Notes: generated by a model from the letters alone, not told the origin. A stretch of DNA of 64,000 nt from Ferrovibrio sp965278975 (GCF_965278975.1 NZ_OZ257126.1:3410001-3474000), one strand, 5' to 3'. Numbered from the stretch's first letter, positions 17,450-29,622 are shown. Program-made: numbers and translations.

Positions 17450-18409
17450 ATGGCTGATGGTTTCGACGACAATCCGCGCCGTCATCGCCAGGGTATTCCG
17501 CCGGCTGCCGCTGCTGCTTATGCCGCCATTGGCCGTTCGGCACCGAAACCGGCGCCGGCTGCAATGATTGCGGCGCCGGCCCAAACCGGCAGTGTGCGTC
17601 CAGTCTCGCGTGCGCTTACCAGCCGGGTGCGGCTGCTGCCGCTCACTATTCTCGCCGTGGCTTTGCTGCTCGGCCTCAAGGTCGGTTCGCTGTGGCAGGG
17701 CCGCGAGGCACTTTTTGTCCCCGCTGCCGTTGCGCAAGGACAGCAGGCCGCTCCGGCGCAGCAGGCGCAGGCTCCGGCCCAGGCCCAGGGTGGGCAGGGG
17801 CAGGGGGCGCCCGCGCGCCTCGCTGGTGGCGCTGCTCCGGCCACCCCGGCCAGCAATGCCGCACAGAATTCCGGTCTGTCTTCTCTGGCCGACCGCGATC
17901 CGACCACCTTCACCCGGGCCGAGATCGAATTGCTGGCCAATCTGGCGCAGCGCCGCGAGCAGCTTGAGCAGCGTGCGCGCGAACTGGATCTGCGCGAAAG
18001 CCTGCTGGCCGCCGCCGAGAAGCGGATCGACGAACGCATTGCCGAATTGAAGAAGCTGGAAGCCAGCATCAAGCAGGTGGTGCAGAGCACCGACAAGCAG
18101 GAGGATGAGAACCTGCGTGGTCTGGTGAAGATCTACGAGACCATGAAGCCGGAAGAGGCGGCGCGCATCTTCGCGCAGCTTGACGCCAATGTGCTGCTCA
18201 ATGTCATCGAACGCATGAAGGAGGCCAAGGTGGCCGCCGTCATGGCCAAGATGGAGCCGGCGATGGCGCAGGACCTCACCGTCCGCATGGCCACCCGCAA
18301 GCAGCTTCCGGCCAACCTGCGGGCCGCCGCCAGCGACCAGCCCGCGGCCACCCCGGCCGCACGGCCGGCGCCGGCGGCTCCCGCTCCGGCACAACGGCCC
18401 GGCGGCTAA
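17450..18409 (+). CDS. MotE-like flagellar motor protein
   Basis: 319 residues. A cytoplasmic N-terminus, one membrane segment (about 62-80) and an Ala/Gln-rich periplasmic linker are followed by a coiled coil (about 165-225: RREQLEQRARELDLRESLLA). A C-terminal MgtE-N-like helical domain has IYETMKPEEAARIFAQLDAN and VLLNVIERMKEAKVAAVMAK. This architecture matches MotE, the MotC chaperone of rhizobia, and FlbE-like proteins. The position after fliM supports a stator or periplasmic motor role. The C-terminus is low-complexity Ala/Pro. Confidence 0.75.
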   Translation: MADGFDDNPRRHRQGIPPAAAAAYAAIGRSAPKPAPAAMIAAPAQTGSVRPVSRALTSRVRLLPLTILAVALLLGLKVGSLWQGREALFVPAAVAQGQQAAPAQQAQAPAQAQGGQGQGAPARLAGGAAPATPASNAAQNSGLSSLADRDPTTFTRAEIELLANLAQRREQLEQRARELDLRESLLAAAEKRIDERIAELKKLEASIKQVVQSTDKQEDENLRGLVKIYETMKPEEAARIFAQLDANVLLNVIERMKEAKVAAVMAKMEPAMAQDLTVRMATRKQLPANLRAAASDQPAATPAARPAPAAPAPAQRPGG

Positions 18410-18414
18410 GGTTC

Positions 18415-18441
18415 CCCAGGCTTGGGAGGCTCAGGCCTGGG
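18415..18441 (+). terminator. Possible hairpin after motE-like gene
   Basis: CCCAGGC and GCCTGGG form a 7-bp stem around a 13-base loop just after the stop. No U-tract follows directly, so it may be a weak terminator. Confidence 0.35.
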
Positions 18442-18504
18442 TTCCGGTTGTTAACCTTTTCTTAGGACCCAGGCGACTATCCTGGTTGTAGCATTTACCG
18501 TCCG

Positions 18505-18519
18505 TGGTAATATTGTTGC
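18505..18519 (+). promoter_or_regulatory. Possible sigma-54 promoter of the DUF1217-like gene
   Basis: TGGTAATATTGTTGC has the obligatory GG-N10-GC and a perfect TTGC -12 box, but the -24 box lacks the CACG extension. It lies about 80 bases before the start codon. Confidence 0.35.
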
Positions 18520-18600
18520 CAGCACGCGGTACCCCAGAATGGCGGGTGCGGCAGGCAAAGCGGACACAGGACCTTCGGGCACCGCAGGAGGCGGGCTTAA

Positions 18601-20004
18601 ATGGTTACCTCGATCGATATCCCCACTTCATCCAGCAGCGGCATGTCGCCGTTCGTGCTGTATCGCCGCCTGCAGCAGACGGCTGAGAAGAATGCTGGCA
18701 GCGCCAAGGAATCCTCCACCCAGGATGCGCTGGCGAAGCAGCTGCTCGATATCAAGAACATGCAGATCCGCATCCGCAATGTGCAGGTGAAGGCGGATAA
18801 CGCACTCGCTGTCTCCGATGCCACCTATGTGCAGAACCGGATGAACAGCGCCACCACGGTGAATGAGCTGGTCAATGATGACCGCGTGCTCAAGGTGCTG
18901 GCCAATGCCTTTGGCGTCAGCGACCTCTACAGCTTCAACAAGCAGCGCCTCAAGGATGTGCTGCTGAGTGATCTGAGTGATCCGAACTCGGTGGCCCGCC
19001 GTGGCACCACCAAGGAACTGGAACTGGCCCGCAAGTTCGATCTTGGCGCCACGGGTTCGCTCACCGATACAAACGGCAATGCCGTCACCATTGATGGCAA
19101 CGGCAAGGTGCGTAACGACGGCACCGGCACGCCGCTGGAAGCCGGGCTGGCCAAGATCAAGAATCTGGTGATCAACAATTCCGGCCAGGTGGCGCTGAAT
19201 AGCGACGGCAGCCTGCTGACCAGCGGCAACCTGCCCAATGCCACGGCCAATGCCTACACCAAGGCCAAGACCAAGACGCCGGAAAAGGAGCAGACCCTGC
19301 CGGCGAGCAATGCCAGCAAGGTCTATGAATTCGATGGCCCGGAATTCCAGCGTTTTCGCAGCCGTGCCGATATCCAGCGCGAGGAAGAGTATTTCAAGGC
19401 CAATGTGAAGAGCATCAAGTCGGTGGATGATTTCTTCGCCGACAAGCGCATCATGCGCTTCGTGCTGTCGGCCTATGATCTGGAAAGCGAATTGCCCAAT
19501 ACCGGCAAGATCCGCAAGATCATGGAAAGCAACCTGTCCGATGTGGATTCGCTGGCCAACCGTTTCCAGGATGCGCGCTTCAAGCAGCTGGCGCAGGATC
19601 TGGATTTCTTCGGCTCCAAGGTGAGCAAGCTCACCTCGCAGACCGTGGTTGACAATATCGTCACCAAATACGAGCGCCTGAAATACGAACAGTCGCTGGA
19701 CGAGCAGGCACCTGGCGTGCGTGCCGCCATCGAATTCAAGCGCCGCGCCAAGGATGTGACCCAGACCGTTCAGCTGCTGGGCGATTCCGTGCTGCGCGAA
19801 GTGGTGACGGTGGCGAACAACATCCCGAAACAGATCGCCGTGCAGGAAGTGAGTTCCCAGATCACGGCGCTGGAGCGCAAGGTCGACGTCGCGAAATTCA
19901 AGGATTCATCCGAAGTCGACAAGATGGTGATCCGTTACCTCAACAACAAGGCGGCGGAGACTTCGGGCGGCACGGGCAATTACCTGCTGAACCTGTTCGG
20001 CTAG
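18601..20004 (+). CDS. DUF1217-type flagellum-associated protein
   Basis: 467 residues with no signal peptide or membrane segment. It is helical, with two related halves: VNELVNDDRVLKVLANAFGV then DLYSFNKQRLKDVLLSDLSD, and later VDDFFADKRIMRFVLSAYDL and KIRKIMESNLSDVDSLANRF. The repeated (F/N)-R-L-ANRF pattern and length fit the DUF1217 family found in flagellar clusters of alphaproteobacteria, whose role is unknown. GGAGG lies 8 bases upstream of the ATG. It stands alone after the fliL operon and may have its own sigma-54 promoter. Confidence 0.72.
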   Translation: MVTSIDIPTSSSSGMSPFVLYRRLQQTAEKNAGSAKESSTQDALAKQLLDIKNMQIRIRNVQVKADNALAVSDATYVQNRMNSATTVNELVNDDRVLKVLANAFGVSDLYSFNKQRLKDVLLSDLSDPNSVARRGTTKELELARKFDLGATGSLTDTNGNAVTIDGNGKVRNDGTGTPLEAGLAKIKNLVINNSGQVALNSDGSLLTSGNLPNATANAYTKAKTKTPEKEQTLPASNASKVYEFDGPEFQRFRSRADIQREEEYFKANVKSIKSVDDFFADKRIMRFVLSAYDLESELPNTGKIRKIMESNLSDVDSLANRFQDARFKQLAQDLDFFGSKVSKLTSQTVVDNIVTKYERLKYEQSLDEQAPGVRAAIEFKRRAKDVTQTVQLLGDSVLREVVTVANNIPKQIAVQEVSSQITALERKVDVAKFKDSSEVDKMVIRYLNNKAAETSGGTGNYLLNLFG

Positions 20005-20013
20005 TCACCGCCT

Positions 20014-20409
20014 TTGACCGACCGCGCCGGGATTCTGACGCAGCCGATCCTGGTGGTGGATGACCACCGGCCGATGCTGCGGCTGGTGGCGGCACAGCTT
20101 GAAGGTCTCGGGTTCCGGGACATCGAGACCGAACTCGACCCGGCGGCGGCCTTGGCGCGGCTGAAGCGGCGGCGCTATGGGGTCATTCTCTCGGATTGGA
20201 ACATGACCCCGATCAGCGGCCTGAACCTGCTGCGCAATGTGCGCGCGGAAGCGATCAATGCCACCACGCCGTTTATCCTGATAACCGCCGAAGTGGCGCC
20301 GGAAAACGTGCTGGCGGCCAAGGCGGCCGGGGTTTCCGGCTATATCGCCAAGCCGTTCGACGCGGCGCAGCTCAAGGCCAAGCTGCAGGCTGTGCTCGGC
20401 GCCTTCTGA
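20014..20409 (+). CDS. CheY-like single-domain response regulator
   Basis: 131 residues. It is a receiver domain with the acidic pair in ILVVDDHRPML (about 13-18), the phospho-acceptor Asp in SDWNM (about 61), the switch Thr in ILITAE (about 90) and the conserved Lys in AKPFD (about 112). There is no output domain, so it acts like CheY by binding a partner. The start is TTG at 20014, ten bases after the previous stop, without a clear ribosome site, so the exact N-terminus is uncertain. Context suggests a flagellar or chemotaxis role. Confidence 0.85.
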   Translation: MTDRAGILTQPILVVDDHRPMLRLVAAQLEGLGFRDIETELDPAAALARLKRRRYGVILSDWNMTPISGLNLLRNVRAEAINATTPFILITAEVAPENVLAAKAAGVSGYIAKPFDAAQLKAKLQAVLGAF

Positions 20410-20498
20410 ACCCTCTCTTAACCCCTGCGTAATAGCCTGGAATCCATGGTACATTGCGGCGAATCGGACCTCGCCTGGCTAAGGCGGGGCGCCAACCC

Positions 20499-23400
20499 AT
20501 GAGCGAGTGGCGGCGGAACGTGGCAGGGCACGGAGCAGCGGAACGGAAAACGGCAGGGGCGGCGTGGCACACGCGCTCTCCTCTGCTTGTCATGCTGCTG
20601 CTCGCCGTGCTGCTGTCGCCCTGGCTCACCGCTGCGTTGTTGCCGGCCTTCGCTCAAGTGCCGCAGACCAATACGCTGCCGATCGGCGCGCCGCAGCCGG
20701 CTCCGGCACAGGCTCCAGCTCAGGCCCCGGCGCCTGTCGGCACGCCGCAGCGTATGCCCCAGCCGGCGCCGCAGCAGCAACAGGCCACGCCGGCACCGCA
20801 AGCGGCAACGGCCCAGCCCAATACGGCCCAGACCGGGGCCGCTGTGCGGATGCGCAGCGGCGAGCATCCCGATTACACCCGCCTGGTATTCGACTTCCCG
20901 CAGCGCACCGACTACAGCCTCGACCGCGAAGGTGGCGCCACCACGCTGCGTTTCCAGTCGCCGTCGCCGATTGATCTCGGCGCATTGGCGCGCCGCCCGC
21001 CGCGTTTCGTCACCGGCCTGTCCACGGCAACGGAGAATGGTGCCAACGTGGTGCGCTTCACCACGCCCGAGACTTCCGGCGTGAAGCATTGGCGCGATGG
21101 CGGCAAGGTGGTGGTGGATATCGCCGCGCCATCGCAGACCGCGCAAGCGGCGCCGACTGCAACGCCGCAGCCTGCGCCAGCAGCACAGCCGCGTCCTGCG
21201 CAACAGCCGACCGCCGCCGCACCGCCGCAGCCTGCACAGACTGCCCCCGCCCAGGCTCCCGCCCAGGCTCCCGCACTGGCACAGCAAGCCGCGCAGCCGC
21301 CGCGCCCGGCGCCTGTGCCTGCCCCGGCTCAAGCCCAGGCGCCCGCCGCGCCCAATGGCGCCGCCCAGAATCCGGCAGCCCAGAATCCGGCAGCAATGCC
21401 CGCACCCGTGGCACCGACCATGCCGTTCGCGCAGCAGGCGCCGCAGCTTCCCGCCGCCGCCGGCGTGCCGGCGGCTTCGCCGGTGCTGCCGGTGGGCGTG
21501 GCCGATGCCGCAAGTCTGATGCCGCCGCGTCCCACCGGGCCGCTCAGCGGCGATCCGCTGGTGCCGGTGGTGGATTCCAGCCGCACCGGGCCGCTGCTGA
21601 TCTTCCCCTTCACGCGCGCCGCCGCCGCCGCCGCTTTCATGCGCAATGGCTATCTCTGGCTGGTGTTCGACCGTCCCTCGGTGATTGACCTGCGGCCGAT
21701 CACCACGCGCGACTGGAACGGCCAGATCAGCGATATCGAGCAATTGGCGATCCCGAACATGACCGTGCTGCGCCTGGCGGTGCCGGCCGGCACCACCACG
21801 GCCTTCGCGCGGCGCAATGCCGGTTGGTCCATCGCGCTGCATACCGTGCAGCCCGATCAGCTGCGCAGCGAAGGCGAGGGCGAGCAGGCCCAGCAGTCGC
21901 AGACACCAGCCAATAGTGGCCGCCCGCCGCCGATCGATGTGCGCCGCCTGCTTGATACCGATACCGGCGCGCGGCTGTTCTTTGCCGCCAATGATCCATC
22001 ACCGCCGTTGACCGTGCCTGATCCCGATGTGGGCGACAACATCACCGTGGTGCCTTTTGCCGGCGCCAATGGCGGTGTGCCGGAGCGGCGCGATTTCGTC
22101 GAGGCGACGGTGCTGCCGAGCTTCCAGGGCCTGGCGCTGGAGAAGAAGGCGGAGGCGCTGGAGGTGCGGCGTTATCCGCGCGGCATTGAACTGGCGTCGT
22201 CCAACGGCCTGTCGCTTTCGGCGCCGCGTGGCGCCGATCCGCGCCGCGCCAACAGTGAGATCTTCGACTACAACGAATGGCGCAAGGCTGACGGCAAGAC
22301 CATTCTTGAGCAGAAGCAGAATATGCAATACCGCGTCTCGATGGCCTCGCCGGGCCAGCGCCCGATGGCGCGGATGCAGTTGGCGCAATTCTATTTCGCC
22401 AACGATCTCCATGCCGAGGCGCTGGGTGTGCTGGCCAAGGCACGGCAGGATAATCCCGAGCTTGAGCGCGACAAGCGTTTCCGCGCCATGCGCGGCGTTT
22501 CCAACCTCAAGATGGGGCGGATCAACGAGGCGGCGAACGATATCGATTCCCGCGTTTTCGATGATGACCCGGATATGCTCGCCTATCGCGGCCTGCTGGC
22601 GGCGCAGCGCGATGACTGGCCCTCGGCGCGCAAGGCGTTCAGCCAGGCTGGTGCTGCGGTGGCGCGTTTCCCGCCTGATATCCGCGCGCCGCTGCGGCTG
22701 GCGATGGCGCGTGCCTGGCTCTCGGGCGGCGATCTTGCCGGCGCCGAAGCGGAAGTGAAGGCGCTGGAGAATGATGTGCTGAACCGCGGCCAGCAGGCCG
22801 AGGCTTCCTATGTGCGCGGCCTGCTGGCGCAGGCGCAGAACAAGCCCGAGGATGCGATCCGGCAATTCGACTACGCGGTGGCCAGCGGCGACCGCAAGGC
22901 GCGCGCCTATGCCGATTATGCCAAGATCGAATTCCTGCTGGCGCGCAAGCAGCTCAACACCCAGGAAGCCATCGACCGCCTGGATGGCCTGCGCTTCGCC
23001 TGGCGCGGCGATCCCTATGAATTCAACCTGCTGCGGCGGCTCGGCGAATTGCAATTCGCCAGCGGCGATCTGCGCGCCGGCATCGGCACCTTCCGCCAGC
23101 TGGTGAAATACTTCCCGAAATCGGCTGATATCCCGCTGCTCTCCAAGCAGATGAGCGATGAATTCGCCCGCCTGTTCCTGGATGGCGGCGCACAATCGAT
23201 GCCGCCGCTGGCTGCCCTGGCACTTTACTACGATTACCGCGAACTCACCCCGGCAGGCCCCGAGGGCGACGAGATCATCGGCAAGCTGGCCGACCGCCTG
23301 GTCGGCGTCGATCTGCTCAACCGCGCCGCCGAATTGCTTGAACACCAGATTCAATATCGCCTGCGCGGCGAGGACCGCGCCCGGGCCGGCGCCCGCCTTG

Positions 23401-23966
23401 GCGTCGTCAACCTGCTCGACCGCAAGCCGGAAGCGGCACTCAAGGCGCTGCAAGGTACCGATGGCCCGAACCTGCCGGGCAGCCTGGTGCAGGAGCGCCG
23501 CCTGCTGCAGGTGCGCGCACTGGCCGATCTCGACCGCTTCTCCGAAGCCCTCAATCTGCTCGGCAATGACCAGAGCGCGGAGGCGAGGGGCTTGCGCGCC
23601 GATATCCACTGGCGCGCCAAGGATTGGGTGGCTGCCGCCCGCGTGCTGAACCAGAATCTCGGCAACCGCTACAGCGATCCCGCGCCGCTGGCGCCGGAAG
23701 AGCGCAAGCAGGTACTGCAGCTCGGCGTGGCGCTGTCGCTCACCAACGATGTCGCCGGCCTCGAAGACCTGCGCAAGAAATACCAGGACAAGCTCACCGG
23801 CACGCCGGATGCCGAAAGCTTCAACGTGATCGCCTCCACCATCGCACGCGGCAGCGGCGACCCGCGCGAACTCGCCTCGGCCATCGCCCAGATCGGCCAA
23901 TACGAAGCCTTCATGAGCCGCTACCGCGAGCGCGTAGCCAGAGGCGGCATCACGGCGATTAATTGA
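20499..23966 (+). CDS. Large exported TPR protein with Pro/Ala-rich linkers
   Basis: 1,155 residues. An N-terminal hydrophobic segment (about 30-52) ends PAFA-Q, consistent with export. A Pro/Ala/Gln-rich linker precedes a beta-rich AMIN-like domain (about 115-215: RMRSGEHPDYTRLVFDFPQR). A second long low-complexity linker leads to another beta-rich region (about 365-490) and then more than 500 residues of TPR-like helical repeats (about 630-1130). AMIN domains in other proteins target peptidoglycan or secretin complexes. Its position behind flagellar and receiver genes hints at an envelope or motility role, but this is inference. The ATG at 20499 is preferred over the upstream TTG because it directly precedes the signal segment. 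Confidence 0.7.
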   Translation: MSEWRRNVAGHGAAERKTAGAAWHTRSPLLVMLLLAVLLSPWLTAALLPAFAQVPQTNTLPIGAPQPAPAQAPAQAPAPVGTPQRMPQPAPQQQQATPAPQAATAQPNTAQTGAAVRMRSGEHPDYTRLVFDFPQRTDYSLDREGGATTLRFQSPSPIDLGALARRPPRFVTGLSTATENGANVVRFTTPETSGVKHWRDGGKVVVDIAAPSQTAQAAPTATPQPAPAAQPRPAQQPTAAAPPQPAQTAPAQAPAQAPALAQQAAQPPRPAPVPAPAQAQAPAAPNGAAQNPAAQNPAAMPAPVAPTMPFAQQAPQLPAAAGVPAASPVLPVGVADAASLMPPRPTGPLSGDPLVPVVDSSRTGPLLIFPFTRAAAAAAFMRNGYLWLVFDRPSVIDLRPITTRDWNGQISDIEQLAIPNMTVLRLAVPAGTTTAFARRNAGWSIALHTVQPDQLRSEGEGEQAQQSQTPANSGRPPPIDVRRLLDTDTGARLFFAANDPSPPLTVPDPDVGDNITVVPFAGANGGVPERRDFVEATVLPSFQGLALEKKAEALEVRRYPRGIELASSNGLSLSAPRGADPRRANSEIFDYNEWRKADGKTILEQKQNMQYRVSMASPGQRPMARMQLAQFYFANDLHAEALGVLAKARQDNPELERDKRFRAMRGVSNLKMGRINEAANDIDSRVFDDDPDMLAYRGLLAAQRDDWPSARKAFSQAGAAVARFPPDIRAPLRLAMARAWLSGGDLAGAEAEVKALENDVLNRGQQAEASYVRGLLAQAQNKPEDAIRQFDYAVASGDRKARAYADYAKIEFLLARKQLNTQEAIDRLDGLRFAWRGDPYEFNLLRRLGELQFASGDLRAGIGTFRQLVKYFPKSADIPLLSKQMSDEFARLFLDGGAQSMPPLAALALYYDYRELTPAGPEGDEIIGKLADRLVGVDLLNRAAELLEHQIQYRLRGEDRARAGARLGVVNLLDRKPEAALKALQGTDGPNLPGSLVQERRLLQVRALADLDRFSEALNLLGNDQSAEARGLRADIHWRAKDWVAAARVLNQNLGNRYSDPAPLAPEERKQVLQLGVALSLTNDVAGLEDLRKKYQDKLTGTPDAESFNVIASTIARGSGDPRELASAIAQIGQYEAFMSRYRERVARGGITAIN

Positions 23967-24012
23967 GTTTTTTTATTTATTTCTTGTCGATTGCTATACT
24001 CAACAATATGCA

Positions 24013-24984
24013 ATGTTAGGAAAATCCTTGTCCCATCCTCCTGAATTCAAGCAAGAAATCTTCGAACGATTTAACTCGCAGTTTGCAAAGTGTCTTTGTC
24101 CGAGGTTGACGTGTAACAACAAAGCTATTCAAGCGCATTCCATTCAGAATTCGCGAGTAATGGATCTTCTGTCTGATGCTGGGCATGTAATAATGCCGAA
24201 GATGCAGTATGAAAAAGACGGGCCTAAAACAGAATTTAGAAAGGTCGGGAGGAAAAAAGCTTCAACATTCACAGGTTTTTGCTCTGAACATGATAGCGAA
24301 ATATTCCGCGAAATCGACACTGCGCAGTTTGACTCTGGAAATAGGGATCAGTTGTTTCTTCACGCATTTAGATCGGCGACAAAAGAGCTTCACGCGTGCA
24401 TGGATGGTGCTGCAAAGATTCACCAAACATATGTAAGCGCAGTCGAAAAAGGATTGGAGGATGATGCCGTTGATAGTGAAGTGGGGATGGTTGCTACACA
24501 AAACTTAATTAAAGCGTATGAAATGTATTTGTTCCGAGTGCGCTATTTCGATTCTATTTTTGATTCCAGTGATAGGAGCAAAATGTTTGAGCATAAAGTG
24601 ATTGAGTTTGAAAAACAGTCTCCGACAATAGCTGTGTCTTCACTGTTTTCTTTAGATTATAAAGGCATTGGTAGTGTCAGAATTATTCTGAATGTATTTC
24701 CAGTTTCGTTAGAAAAGACAGTTGCAATATTTTCTTTTCCAAAGGCTGAACGCGTAAAATCACGCTATGTTTTAAGTGGTATTTTCTCCGCGAAAGATCA
24801 ATCTCGTATCAAGCTTCTATTGTCTGTCATGATCATCAGAAATATTGAAAACTTTATAGTTCGCCCTTCGTATTACGAAGAATGGTCGGATGAGAAGAAG
24901 CGGAAAATAATAGATGCATTCATTCATACCTTGATAGTTGATCGAGATATAGGCGAGGCAGCGTATTATTCTCTTTTTGAATGA
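24013..24984 (+). CDS. AT-rich orphan with putative zinc/HNH-like motif
   Basis: 323 residues in a segment far more AT-rich than its neighbours, with unusual codons (AAA, AAT, ATA), suggesting horizontal acquisition. Cys27, Cys29, Cys34 and His42 (KCLCPRLTC..., AHSIQNS) with Cys90 and His93 (GFCSEHD) resemble a split zinc-binding treble clef, as in some HNH-type proteins. The ASTFTGFCSEHD segment looks like a conserved family motif. The rest is helical and charged, without membrane segments. I do not recognise a named family. The ribosome site is weak. It is a lone insertion between the TPR gene and alaS. A defence or nuclease function is conjecture. Confidence 0.6.
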   Translation: MLGKSLSHPPEFKQEIFERFNSQFAKCLCPRLTCNNKAIQAHSIQNSRVMDLLSDAGHVIMPKMQYEKDGPKTEFRKVGRKKASTFTGFCSEHDSEIFREIDTAQFDSGNRDQLFLHAFRSATKELHACMDGAAKIHQTYVSAVEKGLEDDAVDSEVGMVATQNLIKAYEMYLFRVRYFDSIFDSSDRSKMFEHKVIEFEKQSPTIAVSSLFSLDYKGIGSVRIILNVFPVSLEKTVAIFSFPKAERVKSRYVLSGIFSAKDQSRIKLLLSVMIIRNIENFIVRPSYYEEWSDEKKRKIIDAFIHTLIVDRDIGEAAYYSLFE

Positions 24985-25281
24985 TGCTTCGATTTGGCAG
25001 AGAGAATGCTAGGGGATTTTCGCTGCGGTTGATCGATTTTCACTTTTAGCTGCCCGAAACACTCCCGGAACATTTGCCCTGGACAGGGGTTGTCTTGAAG
25101 CGGTAAAAACTGCGGTCCGGTCCCGGGTGGCGCCCATATGCCGCCGGGCAGGGAAAAAGCGTTGCCGATCCGGCAGTTGCGTGCTTCTGGTGGTTCGCCG
25201 GGGCGGGCGGCCGGGCTGGCAAATGCCGCAGGTTTGTCGATCACGGCCAATCCGCCAGAGGATTGGGATCAGGGGAAGCGT
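24985..25281. other. Intergenic region before alaS
   Basis: About 297 bases. The first about 60 are AT-rich and continue the foreign composition; the rest returns to high GC. It must carry the alaS promoter. The frame upstream of the alaS ATG is open for 48 codons, but its composition and lack of family motifs argue against coding. No RNA element or integrase relic is visible. Confidence 0.5.
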
Positions 25282-27927
<2,646 letters not shown>

Positions 27928-27950
27928 TCTCCCGCTGATGGCTGCGTGAC

Positions 27951-29129
27951 ATGCAGGCGGCGCTGACCTGGCGCCGGCGCTGTTTCGACCTCCTGGCCGA
28001 TGGCCGCGAGGCGCCCTCGGCTGGCCATCGCGTCATCTCCACGGCGATCCTGGTGGCAGTGCTGGTCTGCGCCGCGGCCATTCTTCTGGTTACCATGCCG
28101 GAGATGGATGCGCGGGCTATCGGGCTGCTCGACCACGCCCGCGAAGCCACCGATCTGCTGTTCACCATCGAATATCTGCTGCGCATCTGGATGGCGCCGG
28201 ACTATGCCGGCGAATTGCGCATCCCGGACCGCACCATGCGGCTGCGCTACATGCGTTCGCTGGCCGGCATCGTCGATCTGCTGGTGATCCTGCCCTTCTG
28301 GGTCAACCTGCTGCTGCCGCTGCCGCAGGATTGGTATCTGGTGCTGGAGATGCTCACCCTGTTCAAGCTGGTGCGCTATGTGCCGGGCCTGGCATTGGTG
28401 GCCACCGTGCTGCGCGGCCAGGCGCGGCCCCTGATCGCCGGCTTCCTGGCGCTCGGCGTGCTGCTGGTGATGGCTTCCAGCGTCATGTATGTGCTGGAGC
28501 ATCAGGCGCAGCCGCAGCTCTTTGCCTCCATCCCCCATGCATTGTGGTGGGGCATCGTCACCATGGGCACGGTCGGCTATGGCGACATGGTGCCGGTGAC
28601 GGCTTTGGGCAAATTGTTCGGCGGCTTCGTCATGCTGCTGGGCATTGCGATGTTTGCCATCCCCGCCGGTCTGCTCGCCTCCGGTTTCGCGGAGGAGATC
28701 AAGCGGCGCGAATTCATCGTAACCTGGCGGGCCGTGGCGGCGCTGCCGATTTTCGCCCATCTCAATGCCACCAACATCGCCGAGATCGCCTCGCTGCTCA
28801 AAGCCCAGGTGGTGCCGGCCGGCACCGTGATCGTGCGCAAGGATGACCGCGCCGAGGCGATGTTCTTCATCATGGCCGGCGAAGTGGAAGTGGATATCAA
28901 GCCCAACCCGGTGGTGCTCAGCGAGGGGCAGCATTTCGGCGAGGTCGCCCTGCTGCGTCACACGCGGCGCACCGCCACGGTGCGCAGCTTGAGCGAATGC
29001 CGGCTGCTGAGCCTGGGCGTTGCCGAATTCGAGCGCCTGCTGGAAATCCACCCCGATATCCGCGAGCAGATCAACCGCGTCGCCATTGCCCGCCAGCAGG
29101 AACGGGCCGACGGCGTGCCGAACACCTGA
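27951..29129 (+). CDS. Cyclic-nucleotide-gated K+ channel (MloK1-like)
   Basis: 392 residues. Six membrane segments cover about residues 25-250, with the K+ selectivity filter TVGYGD at 207-212 between S5 and S6. S4 is poor in regular arginines, as in MloK1. A cyclic-nucleotide-binding domain follows (about 265-385), with the phosphate-binding cassette GQHFGEVALLRHTRRTATV. cAMP binding would open the pore. It lies 23 bases after alaS on the same strand and may be co-transcribed. No clear ribosome site is visible for the ATG. Confidence 0.9.
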   Translation: MQAALTWRRRCFDLLADGREAPSAGHRVISTAILVAVLVCAAAILLVTMPEMDARAIGLLDHAREATDLLFTIEYLLRIWMAPDYAGELRIPDRTMRLRYMRSLAGIVDLLVILPFWVNLLLPLPQDWYLVLEMLTLFKLVRYVPGLALVATVLRGQARPLIAGFLALGVLLVMASSVMYVLEHQAQPQLFASIPHALWWGIVTMGTVGYGDMVPVTALGKLFGGFVMLLGIAMFAIPAGLLASGFAEEIKRREFIVTWRAVAALPIFAHLNATNIAEIASLLKAQVVPAGTVIVRKDDRAEAMFFIMAGEVEVDIKPNPVVLSEGQHFGEVALLRHTRRTATVRSLSECRLLSLGVAEFERLLEIHPDIREQINRVAIARQQERADGVPNT

Positions 29130-29137
29130 CGCAAAAA

Positions 29138-29164
29138 AAGCAGCGGCCCTAAAGACCGCTGCTT
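29138..29164. terminator. Terminator between channel gene and doxX
   Basis: A 9-bp stem, AAGCAGCGG with CCGCTGCTT, has a 9-base loop. A seven-A run on the left gives the minus strand its U-tract, and TTCTTGTTTT follows on the right. It serves both convergent genes. Confidence 0.88.
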
Positions 29165-29184
29165 CTTGTTTTGCCGGAACTGTC

Positions 29185-29622
29185 TTAAGCGACGGCCGGG
29201 CGGCTGGCACGGCCAAAGCTCACCGCGAAGGCGCCGGTGCCGAGCAGGGCCTGGGCCAGGGTCAGCACCACCAGGTAGGCCGGATATTCCCAGCCGCCAT
29301 TCGGCGCGCTGAACACCCAGCCATTGCCGGCATGCACCACCAGGGCGCCAAGCAGGATCGGGGTGAGGGCCAGCGCCACCGGACGGGTCAGGATGCCGAG
29401 GATCAGCAGCACGCCGCCAATGATCTCGCCGCCGGCGGTAGCGTAGGCGGTCCAGGCCGGCAGGCCGAGTGAGACGAAGAAGCCGGCGGTACCGGCCATG
29501 CCGAAGGTCAGCACCTTCAGCAGCAGGCCATGGGCCAGGAACATGACGCCGAGGCTGATGCGCAGCAGGCCGATGCCGGCTTCGCGCTGGGAAGGGGTGG
29601 GGTTTTGCAGGAAGGCAAGCAT
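29185..29622 (-). CDS. DoxX family membrane protein
   Basis: 145 residues with four hydrophobic segments. The typical DoxX start is ISLGVMFLAHGLLLK; the centre has LGLPAWTAYATAGGEIIGGV and LLILGILTRPVALALTP, then NGGWEYPAYLVVLTLAQALL. DoxX proteins are small inner-membrane proteins linked to redox or thiol stress; the reaction is unknown here. The ATG at 29622 has AAGGAG upstream. It is divergent from a LysR regulator gene, which is the usual pairing for target and regulator. Confidence 0.85.
   Translation of the reverse strand: MLAFLQNPTPSQREAGIGLLRISLGVMFLAHGLLLKVLTFGMAGTAGFFVSLGLPAWTAYATAGGEIIGGVLLILGILTRPVALALTPILLGALVVHAGNGWVFSAPNGGWEYPAYLVVLTLAQALLGTGAFAVSFGRASRPAVA

Noticed and set aside
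21999..23900. 633-codon minus-strand frame opposite the TPR gene
   Set aside because: No family motif, and codon-position composition favours the plus-strand TPR frame; typical antisense shadow in GC-rich DNA.
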